Assembly (NCBI GenBank): GCA_028753945.1 | Contig: JAPNXP010000007.1 | Span: 5,022,001 to 5,086,000, forward strand | Length of the DNA: 64,000 nt | Direction: 5' to 3' | DNA from: Hexactinellida sp. DTS-2022 | Lineage: Eukaryota; Porifera; Hexactinellida | Notes under the pieces: generated by a model | What the model was told of the DNA's origin: nothing | Database searches by the model: none | Seen by the model: the letters and a program-made list of their open reading frames with translations, nothing else | Part shown: piece after piece, positions 1 to 9,735 of the stretch | Position numbering within the stretch: the first letter of the stretch is position 1 | How the letters are laid out: each line of letters opens with the position of its first letter | Position numbers and translations under genes: made by a program

Positions 1-176
1 GCAGAACCTCGTTAATACGAACACGGCTAATACGAATTTATGGTTAACACGTGCATTATTTCAGTCCCATTCAAAGCCTTTGCAATATACATGAAACCCC
101 AGTTAATACGAATTTTTCGGATAAGGAGTACACATTTTGACGGTCCCTTTGTGTACGTATTAACGAAGTTTACTGT
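1..176. mobile_element. Pogo/Tigger-like MITE, left end cut by window
   Basis: Short non-autonomous inverted-repeat element. It starts inside its left terminal repeat (GCAGAACCTCGTTAATACGA) and ends with AACGAAGTTTACTGTA. The internal part repeats the phrase 'taatacgaa' several times, as in the full copies at 10561 and 19202. No coding capacity. Confidence 0.75.
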
Positions 177-294
177 ATTTTGGATTCCAAAATCCAGAAT
201 TCATATTCCAAAATCCATAATTAATACGGAACGTCTGCTTGTATAGAAGGATCGATTTGCAATTAATGTATTGGCAATTTAGCATTACCCTAAC

Positions 295-429
295 TTCTCT
301 GATTCTCCTCTCGAACTCGATATACAGCAGAGGGACGCTCTTGGCGTACGCTGCTTGTTCCACTCGGATGAATATGTCCTGCGTGAGACGGGCGTGTAGC
401 TTGTTTATGTTCTCACCTAAGGTAACACT
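295..429 (-). CDS. Candidate exon of unknown gene (possibly degenerate)
   Basis: I do not recognise this gene. The minus strand holds a 45-codon open stretch between an acceptor (CATAG|AGTG) and a donor (GAA|GTTAGG), rich in charged residues and ending EFERRIRE. It looks more protein-like than its surroundings. The same frame is also open upstream to about position 560, except for the TAG that overlaps the proposed acceptor. The region could therefore be one exon with a nonsense change rather than two. No start codon or partner exons are evident and the window edge is close. Confidence 0.3.
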
Positions 430-636
430 CTATGTCAGGGATAACTTTTTAGAACTATCGATCGCTGAAATATTTTTTAGGGTCGCCAGATTGTCTATGG
501 TGAAATTTGTATGTAATTGCTTGGTGATGGATTTTGAACGAATTAGACGACTCGACCTAGGTAGGTGACTCGAAAAACGAGGGTCGCGAAATAAAAAATG
601 TTTGAATACCTAAGCTCTATGTTTTTTCGAAATACC

Positions 637-790
637 AAGTCGCATTTAGCACCAAATTTGCATGCTAATAGGGGAACTTGTTTTAAGAGTAACAGAATTA
701 ACATTATGCTCGCTTAGGGACTGAAAATACCTTGCTAATAAAAGCTATATTGTTGTCAGAGCAATTGGTATTAGCGAACACGACTGTATA
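637..790. repeat. Inverted-repeat element, 'aagtcgca...ttgcatgctaatagg' family
   Basis: Diverged copy of the family seen complete at 37505-37697 and partly at 55029-55180. It shares the phrases AAGTCGCATTTAGCAC and TGCATGCTAATAGG, and it ends GCGAACACGACTGTA. The left end is eroded. A 9-bp tandem repeat (ctaatgcaa, about 3.5 copies) follows at 862-893. Nothing else is visible between 430 and 1068. Confidence 0.55.
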
Positions 791-1068
791 CAAATTCCTG
801 TTGTACGAGGAAACAAAATTTGTGTGGAAACGAGTGTGTCTAGCAGAGTTCAATATACAACCACTAATGCAACTAATGCAACTAATGCAACTAACTTAGG
901 ACACAACTTTATTGATTCTAGTAATACAAACATGTTTGTGGAATAATATTGTGTAAGGCTACAGAGTTCAGAGAATAGTACACAGCACTAACCACTGAGA
1001 AATCTAGTCATCCTATTTCCACTGATTATTTCGGATAAGGAGTTTCTACAAACTCTAATGCACACAGT

Positions 1069-1076
1069 TATAAATA
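1069..1076 (+). promoter_or_regulatory. TATA box of the NHL gene
   Basis: TATAAATA lies 62 bp upstream of the NHL-gene start codon, at a normal spacing for a start site near 1100. The nested FERM-like gene carries the same box about 66 bp upstream of its ATG, at 26776. Confidence 0.6.
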
Positions 1077-1130
1077 GAATTCTGTAGCAACTAACTCAAT
1101 AAACTGAATAGTATCAAAATCAAGTTTACA

Positions 1131-2378
1131 ATGGCGACACAGTTTCCAGAACCCATACCAGTGCCACGCGTAGACCCAATAGCGACACAAATAAATAAAT
1201 CGATAGACAGGTTGATACGCTCTCTCGAGCAGAGAAGAGTCCAGCTGTTGACCGACTTAAGGGACAGACGAGAGGAAATGAGAGCCAATCGGGTGGCGCG
1301 TGAACAAATCGAGATACAAATAACAGAAACACGCGCGTATATGGAAGCCCAACTAATGCACAATAAGCTCCGTTCCATGCAGGAGAGAATAGTGGCAGAG
1401 TTAGAAGCTACGCGAGCTGAAATGCAAGCCAATGCCCCGCCTCCTCAAGACCTGAAGTTCCTGTGCGACACACGGGACCTAGAGGGACATATCTCCCGTC
1501 TCGGAGAGATTGTACATCCCGACATTCCTTTAGCAGTGCCTGACTACGCTGCATTCCTACGACCCAGTGTTGCTGTTGGGAAGAGAGGATCAGCTCCTGG
1601 AGAGTTAAACTGGCCAAGAGGTGTTACAATCGAACAAACATCTGGACACATTTATGTGGCAGATCAATACAACAAGAGAATCCAAATATTCTCTGAAACG
1701 GGAGGATGTCTCAAACAATTCGGAGATGAACACCTGAAGGATCCATGGGGCATATTAACCTACCAAAACAGCATATTTATTACGGACATAGGACACCACG
1801 CTTTATTCCTATTCAAGATGTCAGATCTCACAATGATAAAGCGAGTAGGGAAGAAAGGATCTGGAAAGAATGATTTCAATTGTCCGGGACAACTCGCCAT
1901 CTCTCCCAATCAACGCCTCTACGTGCCAGATGAATTAAACAACAGAATCCAAATCCTGTCTACAGATCTTGCTTTCCAAGACTCGCTACGACATGGAACA
2001 ATGACAACACCTGAAGATGTTAAATTCACAAACAATGAAATGTTTGTATTAAGCCGTGAAGACAATCCCTGTATACACGTGTTTACACTATCAGGAGAGA
2101 AGTCCCGCTCCCTAGTTACCAGAGGAGGAATAGGAATGCAAGTTTCATTAGCATGGTTCTTCTGTTTAGACGGACTCAATAACATAGTCATCAGCTACTG
2201 CTCTGCTCACGTTATCAAGGTATTCTCTCCAGCAGGAGACCTCCTACACACGGTGGGACAGGAAGGACACCAAGCTGGAAAGTTTTACTTGCCTTTTGGC
2301 ATTGCAGTCCTCAACAACACTAAATTAGTTTGTGTCTCTCAAAACAAACACTTCGGTCTCCAAATATTTACTACTTAA
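1131..2378 (+). CDS. Intronless coiled-coil + NHL-repeat protein
   Basis: A 415-residue open frame in one exon with a good start context (acaATGGCG). Residues ~20-105 are strongly helical and charged (RSLEQRRVQLL, REEMRANR), as in the coiled-coil of TRIM-NHL proteins, but there is no RING finger or B-box before it. From ~145 onward the protein is a series of about six NHL blades: GSAPGELNWPRGVTIE, IYVADQYNKRIQIF, LYVPDELNNRIQIL, IKVFSPAGDLL and GKFYLPFGIAV. NHL propellers bind RNA or protein; the actual partner is unknown. A TATAAATA box precedes it. It converges on the Roco gene, 280 bp away. TRIM-less coiled-coil/NHL genes are often multicopy in invertebrates, and an intronless retrocopy is possible. 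The family call is secure; the function is not. Confidence 0.88.
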   Translation: MATQFPEPIPVPRVDPIATQINKSIDRLIRSLEQRRVQLLTDLRDRREEMRANRVAREQIEIQITETRAYMEAQLMHNKLRSMQERIVAELEATRAEMQANAPPPQDLKFLCDTRDLEGHISRLGEIVHPDIPLAVPDYAAFLRPSVAVGKRGSAPGELNWPRGVTIEQTSGHIYVADQYNKRIQIFSETGGCLKQFGDEHLKDPWGILTYQNSIFITDIGHHALFLFKMSDLTMIKRVGKKGSGKNDFNCPGQLAISPNQRLYVPDELNNRIQILSTDLAFQDSLRHGTMTTPEDVKFTNNEMFVLSREDNPCIHVFTLSGEKSRSLVTRGGIGMQVSLAWFFCLDGLNNIVISYCSAHVIKVFSPAGDLLHTVGQEGHQAGKFYLPFGIAVLNNTKLVCVSQNKHFGLQIFTT

Positions 2379-2657
2379 CTTCTATTTCTGCTTAGCTACT
2401 GTACATGTACTGTGCTTATTAATTTGTTTACCTATTTATGTAAATACCAACGACAAATATTCATATTAGTAATTTGTTAATGCGAAATTCGAAATCAGCA
2501 TACTTGTTTACCAAAAAATAACTATAAAAGTTAGTTTCTATCTCAAAGTAAATGCATTTTTATCCCCCCTCACTTTAATACAATCTGGACAAACAAACAC
2601 ACAACAACCGAGTTTTAATAATGTAGATATTACGGTAACCTTTTATAACACGAATTA

Positions 2658-5600
2658 CTAACGGTTACCTGTTATTGAACTGACAAAGTGTATGTCTATG
2701 ACGGTTGGAAGTAGGTTGACTCCATCAGGATTCAGCTTAACACAAGACTTTACAGGAGGAGAAGTGAACAGAGAATTTGACATATCACTAATGAGCACCA
2801 AATTCATGTCTTTAATGTATTTTCTAATTGAGTTTAAAACGAGCACCTTTTTCGTTTCTTTTTCGTCCTAAAACGAATGAGTATTTTAGTTACAATAAAC
2901 GGTTTTTGTACAATATACAGTAGAACATCGTTAGTACGAAGTTACGAACACCAGGGGGCTATTTAAATGCATTCGCCTTATCCGTAATTCGTGTTAACCA
3001 ATATCATTTGTATTTAAAAGGCTTTGAAGGGGCTGAAATAATGTTCGTGTTAGCCGTGTTCATACTAAAGAGGTTATACTGTATATAGGTATTGCAATTG
3101 CACAAATCATATTATTCCTTGGCTCATAACTGCATTTATTCATAATTTAAGAGACAATACCTTTTTAATATAATAACCCAACTTCGTTTTATGTTAAAAA
3201 TGACTTTGGCCAGTTCCTGAAATTGCATTATAATTTTGTAAGCCAATTTTCGTATACATGTAAGTACTTTAAGTAATTCCTTGAAAGAAATTTCATCAAA
3301 TTCTTAAAATTCTTAATACCTTGATTATTTCATCCAAGTGTGTGAATACCAGCACACAGATAAGCGATTTGTCCTTCTTCCAAGATATAGCTTGTAGAGA
3401 CATTATTAGTATCCTTAACGGTTCTTTTAAACTATTCTGAAAGTGAATCTGTTTCAAGAAATCTACTATGTTGCACACGATTATGTGGAGACTTGAGCTG
3501 GGACGAAACATGTTGTATATTGGTTGGAAAATCTAAGGCATTTAATTTTAATATTGAGTAATAATTTTATTAATGGGCTTACTTATATCGGTCAACACCT
3601 TTTTAATATAAAACTTCGCATAGGTTAATTTTATGTTAAAAATGACCCTGCTAGTTAGTGCCTGAAAATTACATTAGAAAAGGTGTTGGCTGATATAGTA
3701 AAAGTAGTTAATTGATTAAATTTAGAAATAAATCTTACTGGATTTCCTGAAAAGTCCCAAATGTCAAACAGAGAATCTAGACGCCTCCAAAAATGTAGCG
3801 TTTTTGATTTCGTTCTCCACTCGTGAATCTTAAATCCCTGGTCCATTCTGTCTGACCGCTTGGCATAAGTCTTGTCTAAGAGTTTGTGAATAAGCGCAGT
3901 TTTACCAGAATGTAGCAATCCTACAACGATTATCCTGTGTCTGTTCCAAATGTTGTTGCTGGAATCAACTGTGTTTAACTGATTGAGATACCTATAGTGT
4001 TATATGACAGCTACAATACTATTTCACAGTGTTGCCAAAGAAATTTTAGAAAATGCAAGATATTTATTAAAAGTCATATTTACCCTATCTCTTCTTCCAA
4101 AGGCTGATTCTAATAAATTACTAATCGATTTTGATGGATATTTCACCGTGAATTATATATTTTAGAATTAATTTAAATGTTTGCAAAACAATTTAATTTT
4201 GACTTTTTGGGAATCAAAAATCCCAATATCCTACCATTAATTATGTACTACATATTAGCTAACTAACTAACGTTCTCAAATGAGTTAATCCGAGATCTGC
4301 TATATATCTGGGCGGTGAGATTAGTGGGAGATTATCCACGTTGATGTATTTGAGCGTGTTGCTCAAGTTGCCATTCAGTAGCTTTATCTAATAAGATTTG
4401 TTATAGAATAGGGCCCTATGGTTGGTATGTAACTAACTGGATTATTAGATATGTCGAGATACTCCAGCTGTTTGAGACAGTCCAATAGGGCGACGGGTAT
4501 CTCCAGTAGATTGTTATTCTGAAGCTGTAACATCCAAATCTGACATTTGCTCTTTTTAAAGAAATCCTCTCCAAATAGTTCGAACAAATCCTGGGAACCG
4601 CCTAAATAGAAACCTGGCTTTGGAGATTTCCCATCCTTCGAGTTATTTGGTTCAAACGTCTCTTCGTTAAACCCATAGTTTTCCAAATCAATACTCAAAA
4701 TGCTATTGTCATTTGCAAGCAAAACTTCTAATTTTGAGCCGAGTATCCACAGCCCGGGGAGAATGGATAAGCGATTGTGCGAAATGTCTAAGTAATTTAG
4801 CTCTTGAATCGTGTATATTTCCTTTGGAATGAAGTATAGCTTGTTCTTACGAAGCTTTATGACTGAGAGAGAATGGTAGTTGAAGAGATCTAGCTTTGGA
4901 AGTAGTTTTTCAGCAAAAATATTTATTTCATTTTGTTGCATATTAGAATAAATTCATACCTGTTTTATATGAAAACCATGACGGATGGAGACAGCGTAGT
5001 TTCTTCTCACTCCAATCTTGGAAAATTTATATTTATAATAATTAATAAACTTTTCGGTTTAACTTAGAAAACTGATTTAATCCAGATGCAATAATTTTGA
5101 CTCAAATGATTTAAAATATATTTGAACACAAACCAATTGGAAAACCATTAATTTAGTAGTTAGCTCTCAAGCTTGAGTTAAATTTTGTGTTTTTATAATT
5201 TATGAACAAACCACTCCAACTCTAGTAGGTTTAAAATAGGTAAAATCATTTCCCTTCTACTTATTTGGCATACATAGTATAATTGTTGCTAGAAAATATT
5301 CTAATATCTTTCGTTTGAGAAATTAATTTGTTTTCGTATTAGATCTAGTTTTAAAAATACAATTATTTCTTATTTAATATTAATTCACTTACCGATCATC
5401 AATTGAGGTAAGTACTGAGCTCTGCAACATTCAGTTTTCAGTGGCTGTTCCATGTCATTAGGCTCCCAAACGTGAGATTTGTTGGATATCGGCTTGGAGT
5501 GGAGCGGTTGCATTGTATACTCATTTGGGTTAACCACTACTTTGTTTGTCACCTCCATATATGAGAATATATAATATACATACTACATTGTTGTTATTGA

Positions 5601-6345
5601 CAGATTTAATGGTTTATTTCCAAAATTAAATTTTTTGGAAAATTATTGTTAATTTTTCATAAAATTTGTATATTTTCTAAATGTTAAAACTTGTAAATTG
5701 TGTATATACGTATTACAATATTAATATATCAACTCACCATACAGTACTGAATTGCTGGGTATTTGTTAAACAAACTTATCCCTGCTTGTTTAGCAAATTC
5801 TCCAACCACAACCTTAGATGGGTGGTATCCATGATCAAACAGTGTGCTTGTAAGCTCATAACCATTGTTACTGAAAGACCATCTGTACACCTAAACGTTA
5901 ATATACATAAAAAATTTGCCATCACCCCATTTATAGATAGTTTGTTACTGAACCACGTATTTGGTATACAGTAGAATCTCGTTAGTATGAACACCAGGGG
6001 ACCGTTAAAATGCGTTCGCCTTATCCAGGATTCGAATTAACCAATATATTTTTTGCAATGTTCACTATTAGTAATGTTGCTACCGATTTATTTAAACTTT
6101 CATTTTAAATTATTCAATTATATCTGCACTTTACTTACCAAATCTAAGAAAGTATTCTTTTCTTTCCCTTTCAACTACAAGACAAATCTTCAATAATAAT
6201 TATTTAAATTGATGTCTCAGACATTATTTTTGTACCTCCTTTAATTTCAGAATTGCAACCAAACTAGCTAGATTGGTAAGTATAATATTCTGGTATCTCG
6301 AGATTATGTTGGCTGTCCCCACTTCATAATAAGCCAGAGATACTT
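2658..6345 (-). CDS. LRR-Roc (Roco) GTPase, LRRK1-like
   Basis: Spliced gene. I read exons at 6236-6345, 5738-5890, 5393-5552, 4960-5016, 4438-4889, 4264-4387, 3739-3968, 3320-3532 and 2658-2867; all junction phases agree, giving about 570 residues. A leucine-rich repeat region (ELNYLDISHNRLSILPG, LEYLDISNNP, PLISPPR) is followed by a Roc GTPase with P-loop GLLHSGKT, a WDFSGNP switch-II-like motif and VFTHLDE, which matches the [T/N]xxD base-binding position. The phrase WSEKKLRCLHPSWF before the LRRs resembles the same place in LRRK1. The intron at 4388-4437 is only 50 bp, and removing it restores an LRR. The last exon stops at SSITGNR, just where a Roc domain ends; a possible donor (CAG|GTAACC) lies there. 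COR, kinase and WD40 parts are not seen, so the gene is either short or continues beyond the window around the NHL gene. Confidence 0.72.
2916..3083. mobile_element. Pogo/Tigger-like MITE in Roco intron
   Basis: Begins TACAGTAGAACATCGTTAGT and ends AAGAGGTTATACTGTA, with the conserved inner phrases 'accaggggg' and 'aaggctttgaaggggctga'. It lies in the last intron of the LRR-Roc gene. Confidence 0.8.
3590..3705. repeat. Foldback repeat 'aacacctttttaatat...aaaaggtgttggc'
   Basis: About 115 bp with inverted ends (GTCAACACCTTTTTAATA / TAGAAAAGGTGTTGGCTGAT). Related copies lie at about 3155-3245, 17160-17300, 28690-28800, 39950-39995 and 58640-58740, mostly in introns. Non-coding foldback element. 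Confidence 0.6.
5967..6055. mobile_element. Truncated pogo-like MITE
   Basis: Left half of the family: TACAGTAGAATCTCGTTAGT followed by 'accaggggaccgttaaaatgcgttcgcc'. The right terminal repeat is missing. It lies in an intron of the Roco gene. Confidence 0.65.
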
Positions 6346-6704
6346 CTTGTAGAAAACACAGTTCCTAACATTAAATTGATACTATTATTAGAACACATTA
6401 AGTAGAATTATCTATATTATTTAGAGATAGTAACGACATAGTAGTTATCCAAGGTGCTCAGGCCATATATACACGGTATTATACAGGACTAGAATTGAAC
6501 ACTCCTGAGTATGAATTTTGTATTACTTTATGGGGACTTTCTGAAGTTTTCGCGCTCTTAAACGCAAACATATCCCAATTTATACGCCTCTAGGATTAAA
6601 CCCTGCATATATTAAATATGTTTCTTAAAGCTGGCATCTCTATTGTATAATATTATACTGTAGTATACAAATTAATATTAATTAATATTTTCATACTATC
6701 TCAC

Positions 6705-7384
6705 ATCAATAGTTTCTGTATCCAAAACACGTGTCTCAGGATGTTCTAAGTGTGTTCCTATTAAAGTAATGTGTGCGTCTTTGTTAATGCGTCTGCTCTC
6801 GACTAACCACGGTTTTATGTTCGTACAGGGGTCCTACGTGAAATTTAATAATAAGAAATAAAGTAATTTTCCTTTTTCCCTTCTTTTCGTATACTATATG
6901 GCTTTTTAAGCTCTCACTTTTCCTATGCAGTTTCCTATGCAGTTTCCTATACAGTACTTTAATATTAAGCTATGGTTTTTTAAAGGAATATACAAATATG
7001 TAGTAATTTAGTTGCTTTGATTCCAGAAAAGTATATTATAATAATCCTTACAAATATATTGAGATCAAATAGGATGATAATTATATTTGGTAGTATCTCC
7101 GTTTGTTCTTCTGACAATTCTCTTCCTTCTATCTGTAGATTAGAGTTGTAGCTATTTGTGTACTTTTAATGTATTTACAAAATCTTGAATTTGCATTATT
7201 GCTAATTAATTAGACATAATTTTGAATAAATTATTTGAAGCCACTTACGAAATTGATTATTAAATTCTGTCCGAGCAAACTGATCTGATGCAAGGTTACT
7301 CTTGTGATTGATTGGAATGGTCGTCCCTATAGATACAACTTTCTGTGTATGTAATGCAGAATCAAACAATAATATTATTCTCAT
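6705..7384 (-). CDS. Upstream Roc-like exons (N-terminal part or second Roco copy)
   Basis: Three minus-strand exons with consistent phases: 7249-7384, 7052-7128 and 6705-6833. They encode a Roc-type core: IIIILFDLNIF, then PWLVESRRINKDAHITLIGTHLE, matching the strand, helix and GTHLD motif of Roc domains. No P-loop (GxxxxGKT) is seen before it; at that place the first exon reads VVSIGTTIPINHKSN. The first exon abuts a MITE at 7407, so earlier exons may be lost. The end phase (0) does not match the next exon at 6345 (which needs phase 1), so an exon is missing, or this is a separate, degraded Roco copy next to the main gene. Coding nature is likely; its assignment to the main gene is inferred. 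Confidence 0.5.
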
Positions 7385-7406
7385 CTTATCAATAATAATA
7401 ATAATA

Positions 7407-7579
7407 TACAGTAGAACCTGTATAATCCGACCCTCTATAATTCGGAATTCAGCAGAATCGACACTTTTCCTTATCCCAATGAGCGTCGGACTATGCAATA
7501 GAACCTGAATAATCCGACAATTTGGCAAACGACATTTTCCCTATCCCAATGAGTGTCGGATTGCACATTTTCTGCTGTA
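7407..7579. mobile_element. MITE, 'cctgtataatccgac' family
   Basis: Starts TACAGTAGAACCTGTATAAT and ends TTTCTGCTGTA. It carries the internal half-repeat 'tcccaatgagYgtcgga' twice. A sister copy lies at 32898-33072. It shares the outer TACAGTAGAACCT with the main pogo-like family but has a different inner sequence. It lies between the Roc-like exons and the small plus-strand gene and fills most of that gap. Confidence 0.75.
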
Positions 7580-7627
7580 ATTATATTTCCATTCCTAATT
7601 TAACCTAGCACATATCTAGACACACAC

Positions 7628-7852
7628 ATGCCACTATCTACATATCTCTACTACACAGCATGGGGGCTCTTCACGACCATGTGGGGACATAAGATAGGGG
7701 GACACCCGGTTATGTATAAACCCTTTAGACACCTGATTTCAGGTGGAATCGGATTTGGTGTAGCGTATATTATGAGTGGCTACGAGACCTCAATGCATGA
7801 GCGCTATCTCGCCATGATAGACGACGAGAATGACGATGACCTGTTCCAATAA
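7628..7852 (+). CDS. Small (74 aa) predicted membrane protein, unidentified
   Basis: Intronless 74-codon frame. It has a short N-terminus with YLYYTAWGLFTTMWG, a basic middle (HKIGG..YKPFRH), a glycine-rich hydrophobic segment (SGGIGFGVAYIMSG) and an acidic tail (DDENDDD). The size and the one or two weak membrane spans resemble accessory subunits of mitochondrial inner-membrane complexes, but I cannot match it to a named family. It lies in the same orientation as mtSSB and Rab9, each with its own gap. Real coding is likely, because the composition and codon use are unlike the surrounding AT-rich DNA and the frame ends cleanly. Confidence 0.6.
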   Translation: MPLSTYLYYTAWGLFTTMWGHKIGGHPVMYKPFRHLISGGIGFGVAYIMSGYETSMHERYLAMIDDENDDDLFQ

Positions 7853-8435
7853 ACGTTCTAACCATGGTACTGTATTGTTAAATATTAATGTGTTGTTATT
7901 GATAATGTCGAGTTAATTAATATTAAAACTTGTAAAATAATATTTGTATTTTAAGGTGCATTGTAAGTAAACTTGCTTAAATAAATATACATATGACCAG
8001 TGATGGATAAAACAGTTTTCCCCCAAATCAACAAACATGTTTTTTGGCAGTGTTTTTCGATCAAAAACTGAATTACTGTTTTTTTGATGTAACTCAAAAT
8101 TATCATTTATTTCTCTCGCATATTTATATTATTAATTAATGTAGTAGATTAAATGTACAAAGTAAGTAGTATTGTTACAGTATTCAGAGCTCAAGCCTGA
8201 ATTTCTCAAATTATAAGCAACAAGGAATTGTTAGTAAGAGCGAATTAATTTCGATTGTGTCCCCATAAGATCCAAAAAAGGGATAATTAAAGAAACAAAT
8301 TCCCAAAAACAAATGTCATAGAGACAAATCGGTCAAACAGTGTTTAAAACAGAACTTTTTTTTTGGTGCCAACACTAATGAATTAATGATTGAACACTAG
8401 TATAGTTAGTATTTATACTTAACACCGGTGCTATA
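7853..8435. other. Gene-free spacer
   Basis: AT-rich DNA with several T runs and no recognisable exon or element. It should contain the mtSSB promoter, but no TATA box at a normal distance is obvious. Confidence 0.6.
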
Positions 8436-9035
8436 ATGCTCTCTAACGCGCTGAGCAGGATTATACGCAAAGTCCCGTCTTCAGTAAGACAGATATTCCA
8501 GGGCGAAGAGCCTATATTTATAAAAACAGATACTCCCCCTGAACAGACCTCAATCAATGAGATGATGGTGTCCGGACGGATATCTCGAGCCCCGGAATGG
8601 TTCGTAGAAGCGGACAAGAAGTTACTCGTGTTTGGAATCCGCACAACGTATTCTCGAATGAAGAAGGAGATCATAACAGAGAATGGCATTAATAAATGGT
8701 CACAGTACTTTATTATGGGACAGTTACATCGATGTGTGTGTGGTTATAAATTCCTGGGTATTAAGAAATTAGACTCAAATACAATTTATGAAAATGTCGA
8801 ATTGGGAGATTTACTGATTGTCCGAGGCGCTCTGAGATACAAGAGAATATGTGACAGTTTAACAGGCGAAATTTACTTAGGAACAGACCTGCTTGTTTCC
8901 AGTATATATCTAATCGCGAAAGGCGATGGCGAGTTTCGAGAAGAAATGCTTTACACGGAACGTGGAAAGAAAATAAACCTTAACCAATTGAATAAAGGGA
9001 TTTCTAAATCCGAGATATTTCAGTATAGAGGATAG
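8436..9035 (+). CDS. SSBP1: Mitochondrial single-stranded DNA-binding protein
   Basis: A 199-residue intronless frame. The first ~40 residues are basic and suit a mitochondrial presequence (MLSNALSRIIRKVPSSVRQ). The OB-fold core follows: NEMMVSGRISRAPEW, LLVFGIRTTYSRMKKE, QYFIMGQLHRCVCGY, ENVELGDLLIVRGALRYKR and LLVSSIYLIAKGDGEF. These align with the strands of bacterial SSB and mtSSB, including the W-based DNA-binding strand (NKWSQYFIM). The protein would coat single-stranded mtDNA during replication with Twinkle and Pol gamma. It is longer than human SSBP1 (148 aa), mostly through the N-terminus and a C-terminal tail of ~25 residues. The family is clear; divergence is considerable. Confidence 0.8.
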   Translation: MLSNALSRIIRKVPSSVRQIFQGEEPIFIKTDTPPEQTSINEMMVSGRISRAPEWFVEADKKLLVFGIRTTYSRMKKEIITENGINKWSQYFIMGQLHRCVCGYKFLGIKKLDSNTIYENVELGDLLIVRGALRYKRICDSLTGEIYLGTDLLVSSIYLIAKGDGEFREEMLYTERGKKINLNQLNKGISKSEIFQYRG

Positions 9036-9735
9036 ATGATTTAGTAATCTAATTTAGTTTATTTGTTAATTATATATAATACAATTCTAACATACTGTGA
9101 AATATGAGATGAGAGTCGTTTTTCCTGATCCTTGGGACCCCAGAATTAAAATGTTGTATGGCCTAGAGAATTTACTTTATTAAGTAAATATTAAAATAAA
9201 CCTAAAATATTATAGAATTGCAATGACCCTAGTAGCAACAAATTTTAGAAAAATATTTCTATTTTTGTTATTTGTTTTAAAACATCAAAAAAATATTATT
9301 TTAGGATTTAATTTCTTTTAATTGAACAATACAATACACTTGCAAACGAATAAATAAAATTGTTAACTTACATCTCAAATCTGCATAGATATGAATGGTA
9401 TACAATACTTAGCAATTTGTGTCTTATAAACTTAATGTTACATAATCTCGAATGCAAAAGGAAAATCCCAAATGGTTTTCCCTATAATAATGTTTCAAGC
9501 CTATATTGCAATGGTTTGTTTTTGCAGAAAACTAATGCAACGTGATACCTTTTAGTTGAGATCACATTATGTAGTAGTAAATGCTCTCTATTGATACGAT
9601 TACATTATCTGTCAATTGGGCTTTACTCACAAGAATTAACTCGTGTCTCTCTCATAAGTTATTTTGTATTTAATTAAGTATATATTCATATAGAACTCCA
9701 CTGGAGTATGTTTCTTCATTAGACTCCATTGGAAT
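9036..9735. other. Gene-free spacer before Rab9
   Basis: AT-rich, with no exon or known element recognised. A short near-duplicate, 'actccaYtggaRtatg', occurs twice at about 9696 and 9723, just upstream of and across the Rab9 start codon. Confidence 0.5.

Noticed and set aside
4384-4941. 185-codon LRR frame starting MQQNEIN and ending TNLIR
   Set aside because: Its first ~17 and last ~17 codons are intron: splicing at 4889 and 4438 joins it to neighbours in phase and restores an LRR.
5681-5994. Frames of 72-97 codons on both strands
   Set aside because: The real coding signal is the phased minus-strand exon 5738-5890 of the Roco gene; the long frames run through its intron and a MITE.
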